Assembly: GCF_041146395.1 (NCBI RefSeq)
Contig: NC_091001.1
Span: 103,314,965 to 103,378,964 of the forward strand
Reading direction: 5' to 3'
DNA from: Eulemur rufifrons
Lineage: Eukaryota > Chordata > Mammalia > Primates > Lemuridae
DNA: 64,000 bases
The position numbers and the translations under genes are program-made. The notes under the pieces were generated by a model that made no database searches, was not told where the DNA came from, and saw only the letters and a program-made list of their open reading frames with translations. Below, piece by piece: positions 11,825 to 23,290 of this stretch (position 1 is its first letter; each line of letters begins with the position of its first letter).

Positions 11825-12170
11825 CAGTTCAATATCATACTTACTGAGTACTGATTATTCTGTTAGGTATAGATTTAGAGACAAAATAAACACGGTCACT
11901 TTCTCAACAAGCAGTGGGAGCCCCAGACACAAAAATAATAGCAATATATTGGAAGGGTGTTGTAAAAGAAACTTGCACCGGGAGCTGTGGGAACAGAGAA
12001 GGCAGACACAACTCCACAGGGAGAGAAGGAGGTAGAGTTAGGGGAGGCTTCTCAAAGGAGTCAACAGCGCTGGATGTGGACTAGTTTAAGAGAAGCTTCA
12101 CGTGAAGAAAGCATAAAGGAGAAGGATCCAGAGAAAAGGAAAAAAGCTGAAAGAGAGCACACACCTGCGA
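11825..12170 (-). mobile_element. L2 LINE, antisense
   Basis: TACTGAGTACTGATTATTCT, then GGTCACTTTCTCAACAAGC, then GGAGGCTTCTCAAAGGAGTC follows the antisense L2 order (abundance words, then 'GGAAGGCTTCCTGGAGGAAGTGAC'). Confidence 0.55.
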
Positions 12171-13334
12171 GAGAAAGCACATGAGAGAGAGAGAGATTAT
12201 TATTTTTGTGGGGCCCTAACCTAGAGGAAGCAGGTGTGTGGGGTGGAGGTCACAAAGTCTCATGATATTCTGTAATTGACCGCTGTGGATGTTATTTCCC
12301 TGAGTACATTTCTAAGTGCCTTTCTACTTTCAATCAGACATATGAATGAACATCATCTTTCTTTTATCCAAACTGAGGGATATAATTGTAGGTTTGTGGG
12401 AACTTATGTAAATAAGGATGGGAGATGCATTGGCCACTGAATTTTTGTTACAAACAGATTCTTGGAGATTTATGACTTTCCTGGAGAAAGAGCAGATTGG
12501 AGAATGGTAGAAGGAGGGGTATGTGGTCACCCTCTCAGGCTTCAGAATAATGAGGTAATTATGAACTTTAGGTATAATCCAGGTATCATTCCATAGATAC
12601 ATAAGTCAAAAGGAAAAGCAATTCCTATCTCAGGATGGTGTCTTAGAAGCACAATGGAAATGATTCAGCAAAACAAAACTTGGAAATATAAGGATGTGCT
12701 TTGATTCACCTTTAAACTTTGAAGAGGTAAAACTATTTTAAACAACATTTTACCTCTTATGGATTAAAGTGAGGATTCTGTGTTAAGAAAAAAAAGCGTT
12801 CTTGTCTAATGGCTTTTTCTGGAGAAGAGAGGAAGATGTGCTGAGAAAAGTTTTGAATCATAAAATGTTCATTAATATGTAACTATTTGCTGAACAGTGT
12901 CAATCCTAGAAAAGATTTTCCCATTTGCAATTTGGCACTGAGAACCTACCCACTACAGAAAATAACCTGAATGGGGATTAACAAATATTTAGTAATAATA
13001 AATTTAACTCTTATTTATCCTAAAATCACTAATAGATTATTTCAAAAATCTATTCCTGTTGAGTGTGTGGTAAGATGAAATTGCTATTAATTTATTAAAC
13101 CTTTCATTGAATTTTATAAAATTAGTAACTTAAAAATTTATCTTAATAAAATAACAGTTCTAAAAATTCTTTAACAACTCTGCTTTCAAGTATCCAAATT
13201 TAGTGGTTCTTTTCATTAAAAAGATTTAAACTTCCTTCACTAGAGCTTATGTCTTATCATCTGTATGAAGCTTTTCCTGACTCATCCATTTTTAATGATC
13301 TCTTCCTTTTGCTTATATTTTCCCCTTCTTTTAT
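12171..13334. other. AT-rich unique DNA
   Basis: A short GA run (12180-12200) is present. The rest is unrecognised. Confidence 0.4.
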
Positions 13335-14065
13335 TGTTAAATATAACATTCATAAAATGCATTAAACTTATATGTTCAATTTAACAAATTATTATCATGC
13401 CGACACTGGGATAACCACCATCCACGTCAAGAAATAGTGTATTACATTGCAACTTTTGTGATAATCATTTACTTGCTTTGCATTATTCTTTCACTATTTA
13501 TATTTGCATGTAAACAACGTAGCTTAATTTTCCCTATTTGGGGGCATTATACGAATGAAATCATACTGAAAATATTCTTTATGTCTTGCATCTTTTTGCT
13601 TTATATTAGGTTTTTGAGAGTCATTCCTATTATTGCATGCAGCTGTAGTTTATTTTCCTTGCTACATGGTAATAGATTGTCTGATTTCACCACAACTTGA
13701 GCATTCTTCTGTTGATAGTGATTTGAGTTGTCTACAGTTTGGGGTATTACAAAAGATACTGCTATGAACGTCCTCGTTTATGTGCCTTGGTGCACATATA
13801 CATGAGTTTTTCTAAAGCAAGGGTTCTCAAAGTGTGACCTTTGGATTGATTAACCTGGGACCTTAGAAATCCAAATTCTCAGGTCCCATCCTAGATCTAC
13901 TTAGTAGGAAACTTTGGAGGTGGGACCCAGCAATTTGTGTTCTAACTAGCCTTCCAGATGCTTCTGATGCATATTAAAGATTGGGAACCATCTATAGTAT
14001 ATACCCTGGACTGGAATTAGATCTCAGGTTATGCATATCTTCAACTCTGCTAGATAAGTTAACTT
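13335..14065 (-). mobile_element. Old L1M LINE-1, antisense, split by MER5
   Basis: ATCCACGTCAAGAAATAG, AATGAAATCATACTGAAAAT, CTTCTGTTGATAGTGATTTG and GATACTGCTATGAACGTCC match the reverse complement of an L1M 3' region. The same element resumes at 13991 with ATAGTATATACCCTGGACTG and TATGCATATCTTCAACTCTG. The interval 13818-13990 is a separate DNA transposon inserted into it. Confidence 0.8.
13818..13990 (+). mobile_element. MER5A-type hAT-Charlie transposon
   Basis: Starts CAAGGGTTCTCAAAGTGTGA, contains AGAAATCCAAATTCTCAGGT and GGTGGGACCCAGCAATTTGT, and ends GATTGGGAACCA. These are the 5' and 3' parts of the 189-bp MER5A non-autonomous hAT element. The flanks TCTAAAG (13811-13817) and TCTATAG (13991-13997) are a 6/7 duplication, fitting hAT target-site duplications, and the L1M consensus reads continuously across. 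Confidence 0.85.
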
Positions 14066-14319
14066 TGCTAGGTAAAGTCAACCCAGTTATACCAACTTAC
14101 AATATGACCAGAATTATACTAAGTCCATGACTTTATTGCATGAAAATCTGCAATCCTGTGATAAAATGCAAGGTTTCTGAATTTCAAACATGCTTATAAA
14201 AATTCAAATAAATTATTATTTATTCATGGGTGCTAATGCATTCTTATTTTTCTTGATTGTGAGTAAGCCAATATTAGACAATTACGGCTTTTTTTTTTTT
14301 TTTACTATGGAAAAGGATT

Positions 14320-14560
14320 AATTTCTTTAATCAATTTGCCCACCATTTTATTTTAAATTAATTAATCAATTTGAAAATAGGTAATGTATACAAAGGATGC
14401 ACATTTTAAAAGTTGCAAAAAGGCATATACACAATGAAAGTAAGTTTTCCTCCAATTCTATCTTTCAACTACATATTTCCCCTCCCAAGTCAACCACAGC
14501 CATCTGTTTATCAGTAAGGATTTAAAAACAGTTTCTCTATATGCTTATTCTATGTGCCAT
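14320..14560 (-). mobile_element. L1M 3' UTR fragment, antisense
   Basis: TTTGAAAATAGGTAATGTAT, then GCACATTTTAAAAGTTGC, GGCATATACACAATGAAAGT and CAACCACAGCCATCTGTTTA follow the order of an antisense L1ME/L1MD 3' UTR. It is separate from the copy ending at 14065. Confidence 0.65.
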
Positions 14561-15680
14561 TTAGGATTAGTGCTTCCTCTTCTGTCCTTCCATAGCTCCA
14601 TGGCTTATTTTTATAATGAATTTATAAAATTGAATGGTAATTGTTTACATTTCTGTTTCCCACTGTAAACTGCAAAATCTTAGGATGTGTAGATTGAGTT
14701 TTATTATCTCCACATCCGTAATATAGACAGTGCCTTACACAGCAAATGCAATTAATAAAAATGTGACATATAAATGAATTACATCCATAATTTTTACCTG
14801 TTAGGTATGATGCCCTCTTAAGTTTTAATGTCTGGTTTTCTCAACTGACTTTTCTTTCCCTGCACATCTCCCTTTGAGTAAAGTTTGTAGAATGGCATCT
14901 CATGATGAATGTGACTCTGCACAGGTAGATAAATAGCTAATGAGCTTTGTTGGCCTCTAGAACCGGGAGGAAGGGAGATGGGCATCTTCTCCATCTCTGC
15001 TCTCCTGTGAGAGGCTGCAAACGACAGTACTGGTTTCCTGCTTTGAAAAGGTTTCTAAATACTCCAGTTTGCAGAATCCATCCATTATCATTAATTACAC
15101 AGCAACAGGACACCCATTTGATTAGAGGAAATGATTACTTAGGATTTTATACTAGAACAGCCAATGTTTGCTAAATAGGAGTTTTAATTTTTTTACCTAA
15201 ATGAGGTTTCTTTTCTTGAAAACCTACTGAGTTGCATGTTTTTGAAAATTCTGAGATTCTGTCTTTGTTGGTCTTACTGCAACTGGAAATTTTCTCTTTG
15301 AATCTGATAAGGCAGCATTTTAAGACTTTCACTGAGTTTAGGAAAAGGATGTTAGTTCTGTCATCTCTGGCTATACTTGAATGTTGAGAAATTTGTCTTT
15401 TAAAGTCTGTGTTTGTCAAAATAACAGCTCAGAATTATAACTGTTAGATTGTTTGGTTTTTCTATCTCCAATGTGAAGAAACTGCCAGTTTACTTTTTCT
15501 TTTTATTATGATGAACTTGAGGGTAGTTTTCTAGAGCTGCAAAGTCTGAGGAAAAGTTACCCGACGCTTGTGTTGCATTGATACAGACAGTATACAGGTT
15601 GGGTCTTTTGATTTGTGTTGTGGGTGTGTGAAAGAGAGAGGTTATTGCCTCGAATTGTCCTGATTCTCGAGTGCCGCATC
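14561..15680. other. Unique DNA upstream of a candidate exon
   Basis: No repeat recognised. CpG dinucleotides become slightly commoner around 15560-15690 (ACCCGACGCTTG, CCTCGAATTG, CTCGAGTGCCGC). No TATA box or long CpG island is seen. Confidence 0.35.
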
Positions 15681-15735
15681 ATGAACATGAATGAAAACCG
15701 TTCCTTTGATAAGGAACTGTCTATGGGATGGCCAG
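15681..15735 (+). other. Candidate coding exon ending at a splice donor (speculative)
   Basis: An ATG at 15681 opens MNMNENRSFDKELSMGWP in frame for 18 codons, then meets CCAG|GTACGAG at 15735/15736, a good match to the U2 donor consensus. The same frame is open upstream to about 15610, so the exon could begin earlier. The sequence contains no repeat that I recognise, and its composition is balanced and hydrophilic like real coding DNA. I do not recognise the protein. Chance occurrence is quite possible, since short open stretches next to GT are common. Confidence 0.2.
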
Positions 15736-15934
15736 GTACGAGAAAATATTGTTCTTCAGGCTAAGTTGTATTGAAAATTGGCATTGTAACCTTTTTCTCA
15801 CTTCAGATTTTTGAATCTATTAAGAAAGAGAGTTACTTGGCTTGGTAGAAAGGACAATGGTTATCAAGAGTTGGGAAAAATAAGTCCCATTTTTGGCTCT
15901 TACGAAATTGAGCTATGTCATCACAAAGAATGAG

Positions 15935-16237
15935 GTAGAACTATATGTACTGTTCTGGAAAACTCTCCAAAGTATATTCTACTGATACAAGAAGGGCACA
16001 AAATATTATTTATGAGACCATCCCATTTATGTTAAAAATGATATTTATATATATGGATATTAGGTGCCTAATTTTCATAAGGACTAGGCAAGGTTGGTTA
16101 CTTCTGGGTAGTGGGAGTAGGATTTGGGACAAAGTTGTGGAAAGAATTAGAAAGACCTTTTTTTTTCATTAAAAAATGTTTTTCCATGAGTTAGTATCAT
16201 TTTCATTAAAAAGTTAGATAAATGAAAAAAAAATTAG
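15935..16237 (+). mobile_element. L1M 3' end, sense
   Basis: GAGACCATCCCATTTATG, TTGGTTACTTCTGGGTAGTG, GGAGTAGGATTTGGGACAA and an A/T-rich end with TCATTTTCATTAAAAAGTT follow the order of an old L1M 3' UTR ('GTGGTTACCTCTGGGGAGGGG ...'). Confidence 0.6.
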
Positions 16238-16309
16238 ATAAATGTACACAAACTCCAGCTGCGTGACGTCTTTTATAAGGCCATTCTAGAAGGTAAAATA
16301 TTGTAAAGC

Positions 16310-16440
16310 TTTAGTGCACAGACTTAGGAAGTAGATGATGTTGGCCTGAATGTTATTCTACTACTTATTAGTTGTATGACCTGGGTAAGTAACATTTTGT
16401 TGTTTCATTTTATAAAATATAATATCACATTATTATTTAT
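16310..16440 (+). mobile_element. MIR SINE fragment
   Basis: CCTGAATGTTATTCTACTAC, then TTATTAGTTGTATGACCTGG, then GTAAGTAACA matches MIR 'CTACCACTTACTAGCTGTGTGACCTTGGGCAAGTTAC'. The GTAAGT here is part of the SINE, not evidence for an exon. Confidence 0.7.
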
Positions 16441-16594
16441 TCAGAGATATTTTGTGCTGTCTATTGAGATTTTAAATGAGAATGTCCATAATATTTTCCA
16501 ACGGTTGTTTTGGTACATAGATTTAGATATGTTAATACAGATATGCTATGTGGTACTATGTCCTAATTTCATGCTACCTTACTAAACTCTGAGT

Positions 16595-16775
16595 AGGTGG
16601 TAAAATTCCCTAACACTTTCTTTCACTTGTTAGAGTTTCTATTATCTCCTTTATCTTTTAGCTCCCAAGGGCAGGATAGTGCTTTATCTTTGAACGTCCA
16701 GAATCCACTATATTTCCTAAATACAACAAGAACTTAACAATTTATTGTTTGATAATTTATTGATTGAATGAATTC
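16595..16775 (+). mobile_element. L2 LINE 3' end
   Basis: TAGCTCCCAAGGGCAGGATA, then AACAATTTATTGTTTGATAA, then TTGATTGAATGAATTCATA matches the sense L2 terminus, which ends in TTGAATGAATGAA-like repeats. Confidence 0.65.
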
Positions 16776-17129
16776 ATACACAAATAAAATACTTTCAGGC
16801 ATATAAAGGTCTTTCACTTCCCTTCAGATGAGACCATGCAAATGACTGCCAGTTTTGTTCAGCATTCACAGAAAAAGCTCTAAGAATACAAACAAGCAAT
16901 ATCTCAGACTTCCCTTTTGCCTTCCTACTATTGAAGGAAGAATTTTTAAAAATATCTTCAACCTCATTTTGGGAGCTTTTGAAAGGCCATTTCTATTTAT
17001 TTTCAGGAAGAGTGCAATATTGGCAGTAGTGTGCAATTTCCTTTCTTCCTGTATATGACAAACAGCACAACGTCCTCACTATAATCCAGTGTGAAAGTTG
17101 AAGACACTGCTGTGGCTGGAGAATTGACT

Positions 17130-17640
17130 TTGCCAATAAGCCTCTGGTCAACAGTTTTAACTAAAGACTTAGATGAAGCTGTGTGAGAGAGAGAGAAGCT
17201 CATCACCTTTGCAGATGACACGAGCTTTTCATTCTGGAATCAAAGAGCAACATGAGAGGCCGTAACACTGTGTTGAACCCAGCAAGTTTGACCTTTAAAA
17301 GGTACAGTGTAAAGTACTGCTTTTAGGTTTCAGTAGTCAACTGCACAAGACAGAGAGACACAGCTTGGTAGCACTTCAAGCAAAAAAAAAACCAAAAAAA
17401 AAAACAAACAAAAAAAACCCTTGCTTTTAATTGACCACAAGATCAATTGAGCCCTAAGTAGCCCATGACTGCTAATACATGAACCCAAACTTAGCTTTAC
17501 TAATTGGTGCATAGTAGGGGTGCTACTTTTTCTGCTATGGTGAGATCATACCTGGAATATTTGGGCTCAGTTCCTGATAAAAATTTAGGAGGAGCCTTAC
17601 TCAATTGTGTTTAGAGAGAAAAATCACATGATTTTGAATG
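17130..17640 (+). mobile_element. L3/CR1-type LINE fragment
   Basis: GACTTAGATGAAGCTGTG, then CTCATCACCTTTGCAGATGA, GTGTAAAGTACTGCTTTTAG, TCAACTGCACAAGACAGAG, CTTGGTAGCACTTC, GACCACAAGATCAATTGAGC, and ACCTGGAATATTTGGGCTCA follow, in order, the reverse-transcriptase region of the ancient CR1-like L3 element. CTCATCACCTTTGCAGATGAC encodes LITFADD, the RT active-site block. An A-rich expansion (17379-17420) sits inside. The element is long dead. Confidence 0.75.
17379..17420. repeat. A-rich low-complexity tract
   Basis: Runs of A broken by CC and C. It lies inside the L3 copy where the consensus has a short A run, so it reads as local expansion rather than a new poly-A tail. Confidence 0.7.
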
Positions 17641-17874
17641 ATCTTAATTATTGTGTTTTTTTTTTTATTTTACAAGCTATGGTTAAAGAACTGGGTATAG
17701 CCTAGAAAAGTGAATTTTCAGAAGTTCAATGGCACTGTGATCTGAGAGAATGCTGTGTGAAAATGGGACAGTTCTCCTTTAATTCTCAGTTTTTCTCCAG
17801 AAGATACAATAAGGATAACAGATACAAAGTTGTACAGGAGGCAACTTTTGGCTACTAGCGAGCTATCAATAGAG

Positions 17875-18045
17875 ATAATAAGCTGTCTGACTTTGTGAGG
17901 TTAGTGTCATCATGACTATTTTACACAGAGGGACTCCAAGGCTCAGAGGACAAAGGCTTATGGCCAGTAGATTTAGCCCAGGCCAGCAGATAGAGCCCCA
18001 GCCTTCTAACTCATTTCCCTGCTCTTGTCACCAGTTGCCCTCCAG
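17875..18045 (-). mobile_element. MIR SINE, antisense
   Basis: GACTATTTTACACAGAGGGA, then CTCCAAGGCTCAGAGGAC and TAGATTTAGCCCAGGCCAGC match the reverse MIR core ('CCATTTTACAGATGAGGAAACTGAGGC ...'). Confidence 0.6.
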
Positions 18046-18195
18046 ACATGGAACTGGATGTTCCCCGAGGTAATGAATATCTTTCCAGTCATGGGGTATG
18101 GTTAAGCAGTCTCAACTTAATATCCTTCTGTCAGGGATGTTGTAGGGGTTACTTTTGTATAGGGTCAGATACTTCAGTAAGAACACCCTGGAAGA

Positions 18196-18491
18196 TAGTG
18201 TTTCCTAATCCTGTGTGGAATCCACGTATAGTATGTGGATCCTGTTCCATAGGATGCTAAAAGCTGTTGCATGAAAACATGGTACTTCCTCAAATATGCT
18301 TGAGCTTGGCAGTGCTGAGTTAAGCCAAGTTTCACAGGTTTATTTACTGTGGAACATCTGAAGCCTTTAAAACCCTTATGTGCATTGAGACCTCTTAAAC
18401 ATATTTGAAAAAGAGAATCCTCTTTTCTCATAGTACTCACTAATATTTCTTGCAACTACCATACTGTGGAACACAGTTTGTGAAATACTGA
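18196..18491. mobile_element. Ancient hAT-like MITE with terminal inverted repeats
   Basis: The left end TAGTGTTTCCTAATC, continuing CTGTGTGGAA, is mirrored by the right end CTGTGGAACACAGTTTG, then TGAAATACTG. The reverse complement of the right end begins CAGTATTTCACAAACTG. This inverted similarity and the 'GTTTCxxAA' ends fit old hAT non-autonomous elements. The family name is not recalled. Confidence 0.45.
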
Positions 18492-18499
18492 GCTAATGT

Positions 18500-19039
18500 C
18501 TCTTTCATTTCTAAGAGACCATGATAATAGAAAAAACAATCCAGATTGGTTTGATAACGGCCACTGTGTTTAAAGAGTGGTGTGAAACCAAACCAACTCT
18601 GCAGAAAAGACCATAGTAAGTAGATGATCTGCTTCCCCTTGTATTGTTCTAGTGATAAGGAACATGAATTTGAGTAATGACCTAAATTTGCACACTGAGA
18701 GTTTATAACCAACATAAAGGGAAATACAGTCTCCTTCTTCCTTCTCTCCCTTCTTGGGAATTTCTGAAAGGGATCAGGGAAGTCTCCCAATGTGTGCACA
18801 ACACAGGAGGGAAACTGAGGGGTGAGGGGTACCAGAGGAGGAGCTGGAAGGAAGGATAATCAGCCCAGATGCCCCATCCCTCATTTGAAGGCACTTTCTA
18901 CCTGAGGCAGCGCAGACACCTGTGAGCTTGAGTGGCTCCTGTGAATTTAACAGGACTCCTGGAAAAGTCAGTGGCAGTTCAGGTGGGTCACTCTCAAGTG
19001 GCAGAATTAATGGTCAGGTGAAGTGGTTGAGTAAGGCCC
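18500..19039. other. Unique DNA
   Basis: Minus-strand frame 18440-18799 (119 codons) has no recognisable domain. Nothing else seen. Confidence 0.4.
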
Positions 19040-19480
19040 TGCGATAGTCAATTTTATGTGTCAACTTGATTACGCCACTGGGTGCCCAGACATTTGGTCA
19101 AACATTATTCTGGATGTGTCTGTGAGGGGGTATTGGTATGAGATTTACATTTGAATACATGGTCTTAGTTAGAGGATCGTCCTCCCTAATGTGGCTGGGC
19201 CTCATCTAATCATTTGAAGACCTAAATGGAACGAAAAGGCTGAGTAAGAGGGGACTTCTTCTGACTGACTGCTTGAGCTAGAATAACTGTCTTCTCCTGC
19301 GTTTTGACTGGAACCACATCATCAGCTGTCCTGGGTCTCTAACTTGCAACTGTAGATCTTGAGACTTAGCCATCCTGATTGCGTGATCCAATTCCTTATA
19401 ATAAATATCTCCCTTATCTGTCATCTATCCATCCATCTATTCTATCGATTCTGTTTCTCTGGAGCACCCTAATGAACATG
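19040..19480 (+). mobile_element. MLT2-type ERVL solo LTR
   Basis: GATAGTCAATTTTATGTGTC, then GTCAAACATTATTCTGGATG, GGCTGGGCCTCATCTAATCA, AACGAAAAGGCTGAGTAAG, then GCGTGATCCAATTCCTTATA, AATAAATATC (polyadenylation signal) and TTCTGTTTCTCTGGAGCACC match the MLT2 LTR of ERVL retroelements. Only the LTR is present, with no internal genes. A short ATCC-type repeat lies at 19420-19445, where MLT2 copies usually carry CT/TA repeats. Confidence 0.85.
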
Positions 19481-21169
19481 GGCTCTGTTAGGATGTAAGG
19501 AACAGGGACTCGCTCATGTTACCACATGTTGTTAGATGGTTTAGGGGAACATATGTGCACAGGAAACTAGGAAAAAGTTGAACAATCTAGGGATGGGACA
19601 TTAATGTGTTCTTAATCTACCCAGCTACTTTGTGGATGACTGTTCAAATCTCCTCTTGCTAGAGACTTACTTATTCACATTCTTGGTCCTGTATATATTT
19701 TTCTGTACTTCATAGACCTTGCTCACTCTTAGATTCTGCTTACTTATACCTTTCTCTTTTATAGTAAAAAACTCGATTTCACTGGATCTCTTTAATTTAG
19801 CCTCTACTTCTATCTTATTTTTTAGGTTATAGCAGTGCAGTTTTCTGAAGGAGAAAAGATAATGGTCCCTGCTTCATCTTTTCATGACAGGCCACATAGC
19901 AAATCACTCATCTTCCTATGGATTGGATTTCTTTAGTTAGATCTTAAAGATCTATCTTGGGCGAATCAGTTAGGAAGAAAAAATGGAGAGTCATAGAGTG
20001 TGAAATACGACCACCTGGAGCTTTCCACCTTGCAGGGGTTATGTATTGGCAGCTTCTCTTAGAAGAGCTGTGGTGTGGCCTAAACTGGGTCACACTATGT
20101 CTGCACACACGGTGAGGGATGGAGGGAAACGTAGGCATTTGATGGGTAGCTTAGGGGTAGTGTCTCATTTCACTTGGTAAGGTGATAACACACGTGCTTG
20201 GCTCTGGTTCTTCAATTTTTTTTTTTAACCTGAATGGTAAGAAAACAGTGTTTGCAGGGTTCAGAGAGGTAAAATTACAGAATAACCTTCCCCAAGCATC
20301 CACAAGGCAACAGATTTAATAAATGAGTCAATGTCTATGCATGTTTATTGTTTATGTTTACATAAATATTAAAAACACTTTTTCTTCTATTGTGCTCATT
20401 CTGCCATATTCCAAGGCTTAGCTTTTGTTCTTCATCCCTTGGGAAATATTCCCAATTTACTGGTTCTAACTGGCCCTTCTTTCTCTGAGCTCTAATAGCA
20501 CCTACAGATTGTAGCAGAATCTCGTTGTGAAAAGGGACCATAAACTCTTCTGCTCCTATAATTTAGCTCTCTCCCCAGCGGCCTCCCCTACACTCACAGT
20601 GGGTGATGGCTTGGCAGGCCAGGATGGCCTCTGCCAGAACCTTGGGGACTGATTGGCAGGTTCTACCACCAGTTCTCGTTCCCAGCCCTCCTGTGTAACA
20701 GACTCAGAGCAGAAGGCCAGATTTTCATTATATTCTTTCTCCGGGGATTGCCTCCCAAATTTGCTAGCATTCTTTGGCTCAGTTGGCTGGAAGCCTTACT
20801 GAAAATGGATATTCCCATTTCAATTAGGTATTAAATTGTTCTTATCAATTGTACTTCCTTTTCTAGTAGGAAAAAGTGGTAGCAGCTGCAGTAGGGAATT
20901 CCCTGTAAGTGGATAAGCCAGTCCATGTTGACCTCTTCTCCAGAATGGGGCTTCTTCTCATATTCAACAGCAAAACACTGGGCTGTGCCCTTCTCAGAGG
21001 TCTCTCCCTTGTCTCCACTGGTTAAGGAGAAAGCATGGGCAATGAATAACTCTTTGTAAATGACAGAGATGTTGGTTTAGAGCCTATATCTTCTGTTTGT
21101 AGAGACAGTTTTGATAATTATCACTTCTTAGTACCCAGTGTATGCCTGAAATAGTCCTGGATTATTTTA
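19481..21169. other. Unique DNA
   Basis: No gene or confident repeat. A T-run at 20215-20226 is followed by a weakly MIR-like stretch to about 20320. Confidence 0.4.
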
Positions 21170-21442
21170 CCTAATCATAATGATAAAAACAATAGCCAAC
21201 ATTTATTGACCAACTACTGTGTGCAAGACATTGTCCCAAGCTTCATATAAAATTATTTAACTTTTTAACATTGAGACAAAGTAATTGGTATTTTCCCTCT
21301 TTTACAAATTAGGAAGTCAAATTCAAAAGGGTTAAATGAGTTTACTGAGTCTAATTATCTAGTAAGTGGAAGAACTAGAACTCAAATCTAGTTCTTCACA
21401 ACTCCATGTCTAGCACTCACTCCACTGCATGAGGCAGTGCAG
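21170..21442 (-). mobile_element. MIR SINE, near full length, antisense
   Basis: CAATAGCCAACATTTATTGA, CTACTGTGTGCAAGACATTG, CTCTTTTACAAATTAGGAAG and AGTAAGTGGAAGAACTAGAA, then TGAGGCAGTGCAGT follow the whole reverse MIR consensus. Confidence 0.8.
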
Positions 21443-22442
21443 TTTAAGTCATACTTAAAACAAAAGGATTTTCCCTGTTATAGTAGATGCATTGCTATCC
21501 CCAACAGAAAACATATCAATGTCAAGTTATCAGGGAGAAACATGGATGCTGTAGCCCTCCTGAGATCCTTCTTGGATTTATAACCTTTATATCTGGGCTA
21601 AATGCCTGTGAGGTTGGCTGTAAATCATAGAAGACAGATTCTTTGGAAACTCTATCTGGTATCATTAGTTTTAAGATTAAACCCCAAATCAGTGTTTGTC
21701 AAAATAAAACAAATCTCAATCAAATTTTGTTCAAAGAGCAGACAAACCAACGTAGAAGACTAAGTGGTCAAACTGAAACACAGGTTGCAGTTGGCCCTTT
21801 GTGAGCATCAGGGACAGATGACGGAACTTTCCCTGCTGTAGGGCCTGCTTGGAGCTGAGTGGATGGAGGTTTGCAGGTGACAGCAGCAGTGGCCCTGGCT
21901 CAGAAGCTCAAGAAGGAGCCTGAGACTGGGGGTCTGAACTCTGTCTATTCATGGACCTCCTTGATGTCTTCCTGCTCAGTTTCCTGAAGTCCCAGGGAGT
22001 GGCATCATGGTAGCTAAACTGTAAATGCTCACCAGGATAAGTAATGGATTTGCAATTGGCCCAGGAAAAAGACACTGTTTCTGAAATATGTGCTGAGGGG
22101 TACAGAACAAATTTTGAATGTTGACACCATGCCTCTTTCCTCTTGGCTTCAGTAATGAATCCAAAGAGAAAAATGAATTATCAATATTGCTTCTTGCCCT
22201 CCCACCTTGTGTTCCTGTGTGTCCTCTCCCTCCGCCATGTCCTTGTATATTTTCCCCCATATCTGCCCCCAACACCCTAGCCATTCTCCTCCAACTTCTC
22301 TGGTACCACTCGTATTTTTTTCCCACCAAAAGATATACCTTCTTGAAATCATAGAATTAACTACTTATTAATTCCAAATGGTTTTAATATAAAGTATATA
22401 TACGAATCAGTGAAAGGGTTAAGAATTAAAATAACCTAACAT
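21443..22442. other. Unique DNA
   Basis: Overlapping frames near 21976-22354 on both strands have no recognisable features. Nothing else seen. Confidence 0.4.
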
Positions 22443-22785
22443 CTCAGTTTATTTTGTACTGCCATAACAGAATATCTGAGAATGGGTAATTTACAATGTA
22501 CAGAAAAGTATTGACTCACAAATTTGGAGACTGAGAAGTCTAAGATCAAGGTGCCAGCATCTGGCAAAGGCCTTCTTCTGTGTCATCACATGGCGGAAGG
22601 TGGAAGAGCAAGAGCACAAGAGAGTGAATCTACTCCCAGGAGCCGTTTTCATAAAAGCCTTAATCTATTCATGAGGGTGGAGCCCTAAACACCTCCTATT
22701 GGGCCCCACCTCCCATCACCGTACCATTGGAAATTAAGTTTCCAACACATGAAGTCTATGATTTGAACACATTTAAATCATATCA
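22443..22785 (-). mobile_element. MaLR-type solo LTR, second copy
   Basis: TGCCATAACAGAATATCTGA, GAATGGGTAATTTACAATG, AAGTCTAAGATCAAGGTGCC, TCACATGGCGGAAGGTGGAA, GGAAATTAAGTTTCCAACAC and ATTTGAACACATTTAAATCA match an LTR of the same general class as 9022-9393 but a different subfamily. Ends are eroded and no internal retroviral sequence is present. Confidence 0.75.
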
Positions 22786-23174
22786 CCTAGGTAAAATGGA
22801 GTGTTTTTGTTTTGTTTTATTTTGACTTTTACTAAATTACAACTAAATCCTTTAAAGGGCACACACATCTGTAGAGCACTTTTTGGCTCTTTTGGGCCTT
22901 TAGAGCAATGTTCTCATCAACAGCTCCTAACTCAGTCTTGAAATTTCTTCCTGTGCCCTTCTAAATAACACTAAAGTGGTCTTTAGAAGTTTTTTTTTTT
23001 TTTTCCTTTTCAACTGTCCAGTCATGGTACGTTTTTAATACATGCAGTTTGCATTCAGCTTGACTAGAGAGAAATTTCAGATGCCCGTATATGCCATCTG
23101 CATCCCTATGATGCTCTTTCTCCAATTGGGTAATTTGAATTCCCTTTGATTCCTCTGTTGCCTCATTGTACAAG
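22786..23174. other. Unique DNA with T-rich tracts
   Basis: A GTTTT-type run lies at 22804-22825 and a poly-T tract at 22991-23010. No gene seen. Confidence 0.4.
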
Positions 23175-23290
23175 AGGCAAGTGATTCTCAGCCCTGGCAG
23201 AACTTTAGAATCTCCTGGGGGCAGTTAAAGAATTCTGACATCCAGTCCCTTACCCAAAGATTTGGATTTAATTGTTTGGAGTGGAGTTAA
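23175..23290 (+). mobile_element. MER5-like hAT fragment
   Basis: AGTGATTCTCAGCCCTGGCA, then TTTAGAATCTCCTGGGGGCA, then AAGATTTGGATTTAATTG resembles the left half of a MER5-type element. The right terminus is not seen. Confidence 0.5.

Noticed and set aside
16376..16400. GTAAGT donor after an open frame
   Set aside because: The motif is part of a MIR SINE (GACCTGGGTAAGTAAC).
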